Shown here in pieces: positions 54,466-63,519 of a DNA stretch of 64,000 nucleotides (positions within the stretch are counted from its first letter, which is position 1; every line of letters starts with the position of its first letter). The stretch comes from an uncultured Propionibacteriaceae bacterium (GTDB lineage Bacteria; Actinomycetota; Actinomycetes; Propionibacteriales; Propionibacteriaceae), in assembly GCA_945911015.1 (NCBI GenBank), contig CAMDZW010000017.1, positions 1 to 64,000 on the forward strand. Direction: 5' to 3'. The notes under the pieces were generated by a model. That model was not told the DNA's origin, made no database searches, and saw nothing but the letters and a program-made list of their open reading frames with translations. Made by a program: the position numbers and the translations under genes.

Positions 54466-56844
54466 ATGTCGTTGATCCCGATCGCCCAGGAGGTGGCGTT
54501 GACCGGCGCGAACCCGGTCTTCGTCGCTGTCGTGGGCGTCATTGCCCTCCTTGCGGTGGGCATGGCTCTGATGTTCCGATCTGAGGTGTTGAAGGCTGCT
54601 GACGGCACACCCAACATGCAGGCGATCGCCAAGGGGGTGCAGGAAGGAGCGCAGGCCTACTTGGCGCGTCAGTTCAAGACGCTGGCCGTCTTCGCGGTCA
54701 TCGCCTTCCTGTTGCTCCTCGCATTGCCGGCCCACGGATCCGGCGAGCACAGTGCCGGACACCAGTGGATGTTGCGCATCGTCCGCTCCGTTGCCTTCGT
54801 GGTCGGTGCCGCCTTCTCAGGAGCGATCGGTCAGCTGGGCATGTCCCTGGCCACCCGGGCCAATGTCCGAGTCGCCGCCGCCGCGAAGGACGAGGGCCGC
54901 AACCCGGCCATGAGGATCGCCTTCCGCACCGGCGCGACCGTCGGCATGGCGACCGTCGGTCTCGGCCTGTTCGGTGTGGCGCTGGTCGTGCTGATCTTCC
55001 AGGGCGACGCTCCCACCATCCTCGAGGGCTTCGCCTTCGGCGCTGCCATGCTGGCCATGTTCATGCGCGTCGGCGGTGGCATCTTCACCAAGGCTGCTGA
55101 TGTCGGTGCTGACCTGGTCGGCAAGGTCGAGCAGAACATCCCCGAGGACGACCCCCGCAACGCCGCCACGATCGCCGACAATGTCGGTGACAACGTCGGC
55201 GACTGTGCTGGCATGGCTGCGGACCTGTTCGAGTCCTATGCAGTGACCCTGGTCGCCTCCCTGATCCTCGGCAAGGCCGCCTTCGGTGAGTACGGTCTGG
55301 TCTTCCCGCTGATCGTCCCGGCCATCGGTGTGATCACCGCCGTCATCGGCATCTACCTGACCCGCCCCAAGAAGGGCGTCAGCGGCCTGACCACCATCAA
55401 CCGCTCGTTCTATCTGTCGGCCCTGATCTCGGCCGTGTTGTGCGCAATCGCGGCCTTCGTCTATCTGCCCAGCAGCTTCGCCGACCTCGGGGTCGAGGGA
55501 CTTGTCTTCGACGGTCCGATCGACGATCCACGGATCGTGGCCATCGGCGCGGTCGTCATCGGCATCGTGCTGGCCGCCATCATCCTCGCGTTGACCGGTC
55601 ACTACACCGGCACCGAAGGACGTCCGGTCCAGGATGTCGGCCGCACCTCGCTGACCGGCGCTGCCACGGTGGTCCTGTCGGGCATCTCGCTCGGTCTGGA
55701 ATCGGCGGTCTACACCGCGGTCGTCATCGCGCTCGCCGTCTACGGCGCCTTCCTGCTGGGCGGCACCGGGATCGTCGCGCTGTTCGCGATCGCGTTGGCC
55801 GGTTGTGGTCTGTTGACCACCGTGGGTGTCATCGTCGCCATGGACACCTTCGGTCCGGTCTCCGACAACGCTCAGGGCATCGCCGAGATGTCGGGCGACG
55901 TGGACGGCGAAGCCGCCCAGATCCTGACCGACCTGGACGCAGTCGGCAACACCACCAAGGCCATCACCAAGGGCATCGCGATCGCGACCGCTGTCCTGGC
56001 CGCGACCGCACTGTTCGGGTCCTACACCGATGCCATCCGCACCGTCCTGACCGACGCCTACCAGCAGTTCGAGCTGGAGTCGGTCGTGTTCAACCCGGTC
56101 ACCTTGGTCGGTCTGATCATTGGTGCTGCCGTGGTCTTCCTGTTCTCCGGGCTGGCCATCCAGGCGGTGAGCCGGGCCGCAGGTGCGGTGGTGTACGAGG
56201 TGCGCCGCCAGTTCCGCGAGATCCCTGGGATCATGGAGGGCACCGGCAAGCCGGAGTACGGCAAGGTCGTCGACATCTGCACCCGCGACTCGCTGAAGGA
56301 GCTCGCCACTCCGGGTCTGCTCGCGATCCTGGCTCCGGTCACGGTCGGGTTCGGTCTCGGCGCACCGGCACTGGCTGGCTACCTCGCCGGTGCGATCGCC
56401 TGTGGCACCTTGATGGCGGTCTTCCTGGCCAACTCCGGTGGCGCCTGGGACAACGCCAAGAAGCTCGTCGAGGACGGGCACCACGGCGGCAAGGGCTCGG
56501 CGGCACATGAGGCCACGATCATCGGTGACACCGTGGGAGACCCGTTCAAGGACACCGCCGGTCCGGCCATCAACCCGCTGATCAAGGTGATGAACCTGGT
56601 CGCCGTGCTGATCGCGCCGGCCGTGGTGAGCCTGTCGCTGCTGGACACCGACTACGGCTGGGTCCGCTTCGTCATCGCCGGCGTCTCCTTGGCCATCATC
56701 GTGATCGCGGTGTGGCAGAGCAGCCGCCGCGGCATTGCGCTGGAGGACGATGACTCCTCCGGCGGCACGATCCCGCCAGCCACCGTTGATGCTGCGGATG
56801 AGGCCGAGGACACCGAGGCCGTCACCCACGCTCGACGCGGCTGA
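54466..56844 (+). CDS. hppA: Membrane-bound proton-pumping pyrophosphatase
   Basis: 792-residue integral membrane pump with about 16 segments that couples PPi hydrolysis to H+ export. The substrate site reads GGGIFTKAADVGADLVGKVE and ADNVGDNVGDCAGMAADL; the later site reads GGAWDNAKK and DTVGDPFKDTAGPAINPL. The cation-selectivity position reads GNTTKAITKG, with Lys where K+-dependent enzymes carry Ala, so it is probably K+-independent. aggag precedes the ATG. Confidence 0.96.
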   Translation: MSLIPIAQEVALTGANPVFVAVVGVIALLAVGMALMFRSEVLKAADGTPNMQAIAKGVQEGAQAYLARQFKTLAVFAVIAFLLLLALPAHGSGEHSAGHQWMLRIVRSVAFVVGAAFSGAIGQLGMSLATRANVRVAAAAKDEGRNPAMRIAFRTGATVGMATVGLGLFGVALVVLIFQGDAPTILEGFAFGAAMLAMFMRVGGGIFTKAADVGADLVGKVEQNIPEDDPRNAATIADNVGDNVGDCAGMAADLFESYAVTLVASLILGKAAFGEYGLVFPLIVPAIGVITAVIGIYLTRPKKGVSGLTTINRSFYLSALISAVLCAIAAFVYLPSSFADLGVEGLVFDGPIDDPRIVAIGAVVIGIVLAAIILALTGHYTGTEGRPVQDVGRTSLTGAATVVLSGISLGLESAVYTAVVIALAVYGAFLLGGTGIVALFAIALAGCGLLTTVGVIVAMDTFGPVSDNAQGIAEMSGDVDGEAAQILTDLDAVGNTTKAITKGIAIATAVLAATALFGSYTDAIRTVLTDAYQQFELESVVFNPVTLVGLIIGAAVVFLFSGLAIQAVSRAAGAVVYEVRRQFREIPGIMEGTGKPEYGKVVDICTRDSLKELATPGLLAILAPVTVGFGLGAPALAGYLAGAIACGTLMAVFLANSGGAWDNAKKLVEDGHHGGKGSAAHEATIIGDTVGDPFKDTAGPAINPLIKVMNLVAVLIAPAVVSLSLLDTDYGWVRFVIAGVSLAIIVIAVWQSSRRGIALEDDDSSGGTIPPATVDAADEAEDTEAVTHARRG

Positions 56845-56857
56845 ACCACCTGAGCAC

Positions 56858-56897
56858 AACGGCCCCGATCCCCGCCCACACAGGGATCGGGGCCGTT
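56858..56897. terminator. Bidirectional terminator between hppA and the GH106-like gene
   Basis: AACGGCCCCGATCCC (56858-56872) and its exact complement (56883-56897), 15-bp stem and 10-nt loop. Both genes converge on it. Confidence 0.9.
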
Positions 56898-56901
56898 GGC
56901 G

Positions 56902-59334
56902 TCAGCCGAGGACGACGGGGCCGATCAGGCCGGACGGACGCAGAGCACCCTCAAAGGCGTTGGCGCTCGAATTGCTGACCAACACCTCGACCACATTCTC
57001 TCCTTGTCGCCAGTGATGGCTGGCAATGCTGGTCACGTACGGGGCATGGACCAGATCGGCGACCCGGGTGCCGTTGACGAAGATCCTGGCGAGTTCACCG
57101 ACCTCACCGAGGTCGAGAGGGAGCGATCCCTGTGGCGCCTCGTCCAAGGAGACGGTCGTGCGATAGCGGACCGTGCCCGCCCAGGTCTCCAACGCCGGCA
57201 CCGTGGTCCAGTCACCCAGATCCGGGCCGGGCCAGGCCTGTCCGCCTGGCCGGAACGCCTGCCAGCGGGTCAGCCCGAGTCGGATCGGCAGGGCCTGGGT
57301 CACTTCCGGTGTCGGCAGAGCCTCACCTGATGGTGCTTCTGGGGCAAGGATGATGCTGCTGCGACGGTTGAGCACCGTGGTCGCGGACCGATGACGGCTG
57401 CCGGTCCAGGGGTCCCAGATCTCGCCGCTCTCGATGCCGAGCTCGATCGGATCCTCGCCCTCGTTGACCAAGAGCCACCAGGCATCCCCGGCCCCACCCG
57501 CCGAACCATCTGAGCCGCCGGTCCACCGGCCGACCCGCAGGTCGGGTCGGTTGCCGCCGATGACGGTGAAGTCGGTCGGGGTGAGGGCGTCGAGCCAGGC
57601 GGTGTCGTCGAAGGTGTGCACCCCCGCGGAACGCAACCGTTGCCCGTACGGCCCGGCCAGGACCTCTGCGGTGGCGACGACCGCACGATGGTGGTGGGCG
57701 CGGGCCTCGACCTGTGCGGGGGTGAGGTAGTCGAAGGTGACTTGGCGCTCGTAGAGCGCAGCCACCTCCTCGGTCGGCACCCGGTCACCGGTGACCACCG
57801 CAACCTCGGCGGCGGGAGTGAGGGAACGCAGCACCATGGTGGCACGCCGCAGATGTGCGGTGATGGCGTCGAAGTGGGGCCACCAAGCGTTGTGGAGACC
57901 GAGGTCCGGCTCACTCTCGAAGGCTCGGTTTCCCTGCACTGATTCAAAGAAGGCGTGCAGAGCAAACAAGGTGGTGCCGCGGACGAGGTGCCAGTCGAGC
58001 AGCCATTTCGCCTCGTCGAGGGAGAGCCGCCAGCCGTAGGCGCCGAGCACCTCGGTGAGCACGGTGCGGATGCCGCGGGCGGCGGCAGCGCTGCCGGCGG
58101 TGCGGGCCGTGGCACTTTCGCGGCCGTGGAGTGCTGTCGGGCCGGGCAGGGTCCAGCGCCACACCGCGTCCTGTCCGGGCCAGGTGAAGTGGTCCAACGG
58201 CGACAGTTCGTCCGGAGGTGACGGATGGCCGGTGAGCGCGATGCCGTGTTCGTCACACCAGCGGCGCTGTGCTCCGTAGTAGACCCGGGACAGTCGTTCG
58301 GCAACCAGGTCGGTGAACCGCGTGGGCAGGTTTTGGTCGTCGTCGTAGTCGACGAACAGGCTCGGGAGGAGACGTGCGTCGAGGTCGGAGAGCAGGTCGT
58401 CGTGCCAGGCCACCACGTCCTTGCGGTGGAAGCGCCCCAGGATGTCGGGCTCGTCGGTGAACATCGCCACGATCGGGTCACCGAACCACTGGGCCAGGTG
58501 CTCGGCATAGGCATCGTGGGTGAGGCGGATGAAGCTGGCCACCGCTGCCGGGTCGAGCAGGTTGGCTGCGGCCGGCGCCACGGGGGAACCGTCGTCATTG
58601 TGGGCGTACGCGCCGCGAATACGGCCCCCGCTGGGCACCTCGTACAGTGCCATCAGTCGCCACCGCCCCGGGAAGTCCTCGGCCGTGAGGCGGATCAGGT
58701 GGTGGTCGCCCGGGCTGAGGACCCGGGTGGTCTGCGCGACCACGCGGTCGTCGTCGTCGAGTTGGCCGGCGACGACGGTGACCAGTCGGTCGACCAGGCT
58801 TCGTCCGGTGGTCGGCCGCCAGTAGCCCACTGCCTTTGTGGCCCCTGTCTCGAGTGGCGGGGTCCAGGTGGTCTTGGGATAGGCGGTCCACACCTGCTTG
58901 GCCTCAGCAGTGCTGTTGTCCTGGGCGGTGACCTGTCCGTCCACCACGACGGTCGAGTCGCCGAGCGTCAGCCCACGAGCCATGTGGTCAGGGTTGGCTT
59001 CGACGACCTGTCCGTTGGCTGAGCCGGATGGATAGGAGGCCTCGTCGTACAGGATGACCTTGAGTCCGAGTCGGCGGCACTCGGCCATGACGTGGTTCAT
59101 CACCTCGAACCAGCGTGGCGTCAGGTACCCGACCTCCGGATCCAGTCCGATGCGGGCACATGGGCAGACCCCGGAGAACCCGGCCCCGGCGAACTCCTCG
59201 AGTTGACGGGTCAACTCGGCCGGATCACAGGTGCCGTTGAGGAACCAGAAGGCGACCGGGCCGAATCGTCGCGGCGGATCGGAGAACAGGGCAGCCAACT
59301 GGCGACGGTCCTCGGCCTCGACATACTCGCTCAT
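56902..59334 (-). CDS. GH106-like glycoside hydrolase, probably cytosolic
   Basis: 810 residues, no signal peptide. The N-terminus has PVAFWFLNGTCDPAELTRQL, VILYDEASYPSGSANGQVVE and IVAMFTDEPDILG, the strands typical of the large GH106/uncharacterised rhamnosidase-like barrel group; Glu residues in YDEASYPSG and TDEPD are acid/base candidates. The C-terminal part (about 690-800) is a galactose-binding-like jelly roll with VRYRTTVSLDEA and IFVNGTRVADL. It probably cleaves a deoxysugar linkage. Family rank is uncertain. Confidence 0.72.
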   Translation of the reverse strand: MSEYVEAEDRRQLAALFSDPPRRFGPVAFWFLNGTCDPAELTRQLEEFAGAGFSGVCPCARIGLDPEVGYLTPRWFEVMNHVMAECRRLGLKVILYDEASYPSGSANGQVVEANPDHMARGLTLGDSTVVVDGQVTAQDNSTAEAKQVWTAYPKTTWTPPLETGATKAVGYWRPTTGRSLVDRLVTVVAGQLDDDDRVVAQTTRVLSPGDHHLIRLTAEDFPGRWRLMALYEVPSGGRIRGAYAHNDDGSPVAPAAANLLDPAAVASFIRLTHDAYAEHLAQWFGDPIVAMFTDEPDILGRFHRKDVVAWHDDLLSDLDARLLPSLFVDYDDDQNLPTRFTDLVAERLSRVYYGAQRRWCDEHGIALTGHPSPPDELSPLDHFTWPGQDAVWRWTLPGPTALHGRESATARTAGSAAAARGIRTVLTEVLGAYGWRLSLDEAKWLLDWHLVRGTTLFALHAFFESVQGNRAFESEPDLGLHNAWWPHFDAITAHLRRATMVLRSLTPAAEVAVVTGDRVPTEEVAALYERQVTFDYLTPAQVEARAHHHRAVVATAEVLAGPYGQRLRSAGVHTFDDTAWLDALTPTDFTVIGGNRPDLRVGRWTGGSDGSAGGAGDAWWLLVNEGEDPIELGIESGEIWDPWTGSRHRSATTVLNRRSSIILAPEAPSGEALPTPEVTQALPIRLGLTRWQAFRPGGQAWPGPDLGDWTTVPALETWAGTVRYRTTVSLDEAPQGSLPLDLGEVGELARIFVNGTRVADLVHAPYVTSIASHHWRQGENVVEVLVSNSSANAFEGALRPSGLIGPVVLG

Positions 59335-59437
59335 GAAACGTCACAATTGCCGATCCCGTTCCTGATGACAACCCCGCCGCGCGAAGATCCCGGTGACCGG
59401 TCACCCGAGGATCCGGGCAACGTCTAGGGTGAGGTGG

Positions 59438-60982
59438 ATGAAGTGGTCGAAGGTGCTCGTCGGGATTCCTGTTGTCGCTGTTGCCGGAGTGGTCGCCCAT
59501 GACCTGTGGCAACGCAAGCACGCACTGTTGCGCAACTTCCCGCTCATCGGCCACGCCCGTTATCTGCTCGAGGGGATCGGGCCGGAGCTGCGGCAGTACA
59601 TCGTCACCGACAACGACGAGGAACGGCCCTTCTCCCGGGACGAACGCCGCTGGATCTACGCCTCGTCGAAGCAGGAGAACAACTACTTCGGATTCGGCAC
59701 CGACAACCACATCGACACCACGCCGGGCTACACGATCATCAAACAGCGGACCTTCTCCGAGGCGGAACCGACCTCCAACGAGTCGGCCGGAAAGAATGCC
59801 GAGATCCCCTCGGCCAAGGTGTTGGGCAGCTTCCGAGGCCGAGCCAAGGCCTTCCGGCCGGAGTCGGTGATCAACGTGTCGGCGATGAGTTACGGCTCGC
59901 TGTCGGCAGCGGCGATCCAAGCGCTCAACCGCGGGTCGGCCCTGGCCGGTTGCCTCCACAACACCGGTGAGGGCGGACTGTCCGATCACCACCGCCATGG
60001 TGGAGACCTGATCTTCCAGATCGGCACCGGCTATTTCGGATGCCGCGACGAGCACGGCAACTTCTCGATCGACCGGCTCAAGGAACGCATCGCCGACGCC
60101 CCGGTCAAGGCGATCGAGATCAAGCTCTCCCAAGGTGCCAAGCCCGGTCTGGGCGGCATGTTGCCGGGCGCGAAGGTGACTGCCGAGATTGCCCGGATGC
60201 GCGGTATCCCCGAGGGGCAGGACTGCGTCAGCCCGAGCCGTCACAACGCCTTTGCCGATGTCGACGCCATGCTTGACTTCGTGGAGATGATCGCCGCCGA
60301 AACCGGCCTGCCGGTCGGTATCAAGTCTGCCGTCGGTGACCTCGGGTTCTGGAGCGATCTTGCCGAGCACAGTGCCTCGGGGACCCGTGGTGTCGACTTC
60401 ATCACCATCGACGGCGGTGAAGGCGGGACCGGTGCTGCGCCTCGGGTGTTCTCCGACTCGGTCGCGCTGCCGTTCCGGATCGGTTTCACCCAGGTCTATC
60501 GGATCTTCGCCGAGTCTGGCCAGACCGATCGGATCACCTTCATCGGATCGGGGCGCAACGGGCTGCCCGACACCGCGATGTATGCCTTCGGCCTGGGCGC
60601 TGACATGGTCAACGTGGCACGTGAGCCGATGTTGGCGATCGGCTGCATCCAGGCGCAGAAGTGCCACACCGACCATTGTCCGACCGGTGTCGCCACTCAG
60701 AACAAGTGGCTGACCGGTGGTCTGGACCCCACCTTGAAGTCGGTACGGCTGGCCAACTACATCCGCGCCTTCCGTCACGAGGTGCTGAAGCTGACCGAGG
60801 CCATTGGTGTCGCTCACCCGGGTCTGGTCAGCGTTGATGACTTCGAGGTGCTCAACGGTGACGGCACCTCGGTGGATCTGAGATCGATCACCGGCTACGG
60901 ACATGGCTGGGGTCTGCCGTCGCAGGCTCAGCGTGAGGCGGTCATCGCGCTGATGGCCGGAAAGGACCACGACACACGATGA
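59438..60982 (+). CDS. FMN-binding glutamate synthase-like protein with N-terminal membrane anchor
   Basis: 514 residues. One N-terminal membrane segment (about 5-22) is followed by a glutamate-synthase-type alpha/beta barrel: SYGSLSAAAIQALNRG, NTGEGGLSDHH, EIKLSQGAKPGLGG, TIDGGEGGTGAAP, and CHTDHCPTGVATQ, where Cys residues can hold a 3Fe-4S cluster. It lacks the glutaminase domain. These stand-alone proteins are of unknown redox role. The ATG at 59438 has gaggtgg just upstream. The stop overlaps the next gene (ATGA). Confidence 0.88.
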   Translation: MKWSKVLVGIPVVAVAGVVAHDLWQRKHALLRNFPLIGHARYLLEGIGPELRQYIVTDNDEERPFSRDERRWIYASSKQENNYFGFGTDNHIDTTPGYTIIKQRTFSEAEPTSNESAGKNAEIPSAKVLGSFRGRAKAFRPESVINVSAMSYGSLSAAAIQALNRGSALAGCLHNTGEGGLSDHHRHGGDLIFQIGTGYFGCRDEHGNFSIDRLKERIADAPVKAIEIKLSQGAKPGLGGMLPGAKVTAEIARMRGIPEGQDCVSPSRHNAFADVDAMLDFVEMIAAETGLPVGIKSAVGDLGFWSDLAEHSASGTRGVDFITIDGGEGGTGAAPRVFSDSVALPFRIGFTQVYRIFAESGQTDRITFIGSGRNGLPDTAMYAFGLGADMVNVAREPMLAIGCIQAQKCHTDHCPTGVATQNKWLTGGLDPTLKSVRLANYIRAFRHEVLKLTEAIGVAHPGLVSVDDFEVLNGDGTSVDLRSITGYGHGWGLPSQAQREAVIALMAGKDHDTR

Positions 60983-61776
60983 CTTCCCTGATGTTCTGGA
61001 ATCTGTTCGAGGCAGGGATCGAGGCCGCTGCCGGGGACACCGCTCGTTTTGAAGAGCAGGTCGCCGTGGTCCGCCGCCATCAGCCCGACATCCTGGCCGT
61101 CACCGAGGGATGGCGCTGGGAACTGGACGATCGGGCCCTGTTCCGCCGGGCCCAGGAGGCATTCGGTTACGACCACGGTGAGCTGTACGAGGCCAAGACC
61201 GGCTGCCACATGGCGGTCTTCACTCGTGAGCCGATCACCATCGCCGGTTTCTTTGCCCAGCCACATGTCCAGGCGTTGTGGCACGGTGGCTATGCCGCGG
61301 TCCTGGCGATCCCCGGCATGGACCGACCGTTCAAGATCGTCGGCACCCATCTCAATCCGTTTGACCCGACCCTGCGCAGGACCGAAGGCAATTTCCTACG
61401 TGTGTATCTGCGGGCCGATGAGCACGGCGTCATCGTGATGGACGCCAACACGACTGCCCCCGGCGACCCGGAGCCCGCCTTCTCGGTGAGCAGCCATCAG
61501 ATCGGCGCGGACAAGGCCGATCGGGCGGCAGTCGAGGTGCTGGCCGAGGTCGGACTGATTGATGTCGGCGGTCACTTCGAGGACCGCAGCCCGACCTGTG
61601 GTCACCACGTCGGCAGCGGGAAGCCGGGAGCCGTTGTCCGGTCGGTCAGGATTGACCAGATCTGGGCGACGCCATCGGTTGATCTGCGCAGCTACCGTGT
61701 CCTCGACGACACCAGCGTCGATCCCGAACTGGACCATGCCTCCGACCATCGGCCGGTCTGGCTGGAGTTCGGCTGA
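60979..61776 (+). CDS. Endonuclease/exonuclease/phosphatase (EEP) family protein
   Basis: 265 residues. MFWNLFE (Asn), QPDILAVTEGW (Glu), VMDANTTAP (Asp-Asn) and ASDHRPVWLEF (Asp-His) supply the DNase-I-like metal-dependent site. No signal peptide. Coupled to the FMN protein by ATGA overlap. Substrate unknown. Its stop abuts the convergent DUF2236 stop with no gap. Confidence 0.85.
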   Translation: MTSLMFWNLFEAGIEAAAGDTARFEEQVAVVRRHQPDILAVTEGWRWELDDRALFRRAQEAFGYDHGELYEAKTGCHMAVFTREPITIAGFFAQPHVQALWHGGYAAVLAIPGMDRPFKIVGTHLNPFDPTLRRTEGNFLRVYLRADEHGVIVMDANTTAPGDPEPAFSVSSHQIGADKADRAAVEVLAEVGLIDVGGHFEDRSPTCGHHVGSGKPGAVVRSVRIDQIWATPSVDLRSYRVLDDTSVDPELDHASDHRPVWLEFG

Positions 61777-62676
61777 TCAGGAACGCTTGCTGGGCTCGGG
61801 ATCGATCGGCTCGGGCGGGCTGTTGATCGGGTCCACCGCGAACGCCCACCGCAGCGTGCCGCATGCGGTCTGGGCGATGGGTTTGGCCAGCAGGACCCGC
61901 ACCGGCGAATAGGGGAGCCGCAGCCTGGCCAACGCCCAGGCCGGCATCAGTGACAGGGCACCTTGGACGAGCATCTTGTACGCAGGCAAGGAACTCTTCG
62001 GCAGCGGTGGGTGGTCCAGCAAGAGATCGGCAGCCTGGACGGCAGGTTCGGTGCGCTTCAGCTCGAGCCGATAGCCCATCGCCTGGTCGACCAACTCGTC
62101 GTGGCTCCGCGGTGGGTCGATGACCCCCAACTTCTCGGCCACCAACGCAGTCTGAGTCACATACTCGTCGCACCGTTGCGGACTGAGCGGCTTCTGCCCG
62201 AACGCCTGGTGCGCGGCCAGGAAGGATTCGGTCTCGGCGATGTGGACCCACTTGAGCAGATGTGGATCGTCTGCCTCGTACGGTTCACCCTCGGGGGTCA
62301 CGCCCTTGATGAACTGGTGGATGTGGTCGACCTTGCCGATCGCCGACTCCGCCTGCGGCACCGTGCCGTAGGTGGTCACATTGATGAACTGGGCGGTCCG
62401 TTGCAGTCGACCCCACGGGTCGCTGCGATAACCGGAGTGTTCGGAGACGGCTTGCATCGCGACCGGGTGCAAGGACTGCATCAGCAGGGCACGGATCCCG
62501 CCGATGAACATCGATGTGTCGCGGTGCACCCGCCAGATCGCATCACTGGGACTGAACCAGCGTTCGCCCGCCTCCTGCCACACGGGCAGGGTCGTGGCGA
62601 AGTCGGGTCCGTTCACCTTCGCGCGGACCGCATTGGTGATGCGGGTACGAGCTCTCGAGAGCAGCTTTGTGGCCAC
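61777..62676 (-). CDS. DUF2236/oxygenase MpaB-family protein
   Basis: 299 residues. IWRVHRDTSMFIGGIRALLMQ and SLHPVAMQAVSEHSGYRSDP hold the N-terminal conserved His and Arg-Asp; HIAETESFLAAHQAFG follows, as in the MpaB/rubber-oxygenase-like group, some of which bind heme. The specific substrate is unknown. Confidence 0.87.
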   Translation of the reverse strand: MATKLLSRARTRITNAVRAKVNGPDFATTLPVWQEAGERWFSPSDAIWRVHRDTSMFIGGIRALLMQSLHPVAMQAVSEHSGYRSDPWGRLQRTAQFINVTTYGTVPQAESAIGKVDHIHQFIKGVTPEGEPYEADDPHLLKWVHIAETESFLAAHQAFGQKPLSPQRCDEYVTQTALVAEKLGVIDPPRSHDELVDQAMGYRLELKRTEPAVQAADLLLDHPPLPKSSLPAYKMLVQGALSLMPAWALARLRLPYSPVRVLLAKPIAQTACGTLRWAFAVDPINSPPEPIDPEPSKRS

Positions 62677-62778
62677 GACCTGATCTTACCCACATCTACG
62701 CGACCGTAGGTTGCTGCCCTCGATGTCCTTCGACGCCCGAGCCGATTCGGCAGAGAGACCAGTGGCAGGATCGGTGGT

Positions 62779-63393
62779 GTGAATGCGATCCGACATGTCT
62801 TGTTCGATGCCGACGGCGTGCTCCAGGAACCGCCCGGAGACTGGCCCGGGATCGCGGCCCGATGGTTCGGCGATCGGACCGAGGAGTTCCTGCGGGCAGC
62901 ATTTGCCGACGAGAGGCCGACGCTGGCCGGGGATGGTGAGTTCCTGCCGTTGCTCGCCGCCAGACTGGTCGAGTACGAGATCACGGCGCCGGTCGAGGAG
63001 GTGTTCGCCGACATCTGGCTGTCGATCGTGCAGTCGGATGAGTCGATCCGGCTGGTCGAAGCCGTACGGAATGCCGGTTTCGGGGTGCACATCGGCACCA
63101 ACCAAGACGTCGGGCGCGGTTCGTGGATGCGCCGTGAGCTCGGCTATGACGAGCTCTTCGATGTCGGATGTTGGTCGTACGAGATGGGAGTGGCCAAGCC
63201 CGATCCGGACTACTTCATCCGGGCTGCCCAGCGGATCGGTGCCGATCCGGCCGAGATCCTGTTCATCGACGACCGCGAGGACAACGTGACCTCGGCCCGT
63301 ACGGTGGGCATGGCCGGGATCGCCTGGCACCTGTCGCAGGGACATGATGCGCTGGTGGAGCAGATGGCTGCGGTCGGAGTGGCCCTTCCTTGA
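62779..63393 (+). CDS. HAD-family hydrolase
   Basis: 204 residues from a GTG. The HAD motifs are FDADGVL (catalytic Asp 10 and 12), IGTNQ (motif II), KPDPDYF (motif III Lys) and FIDDREDNVTSA (motif IV). The cap domain is helical, as in subclass I phosphatases. Substrate unknown. Confidence 0.9.
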   Translation: MNAIRHVLFDADGVLQEPPGDWPGIAARWFGDRTEEFLRAAFADERPTLAGDGEFLPLLAARLVEYEITAPVEEVFADIWLSIVQSDESIRLVEAVRNAGFGVHIGTNQDVGRGSWMRRELGYDELFDVGCWSYEMGVAKPDPDYFIRAAQRIGADPAEILFIDDREDNVTSARTVGMAGIAWHLSQGHDALVEQMAAVGVALP

Positions 63394-63519
63394 CCGATTC
63401 TCCTGGATCGGACCCCGTTGGTCCTGTGATCGGTAGTTGCTGCCGGCGTGTGGACTGGCCTCAGGCATCAGGGCACAACCCCCATCAGGACCAGCCCCGT
63501 TGCCGGAAGGAGAGCCATC

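Noticed and set aside
54817..56859. Long open frame antisense to hppA
   Set aside because: Composition-driven shadow frame of a high-G+C gene; no domain, no ribosome site. Similar antisense frames over the first binding protein (8037-9911), acs (28348-30330), the oxidoreductase fusion (30559-32640) and 37606-39531 were rejected for the same reason.
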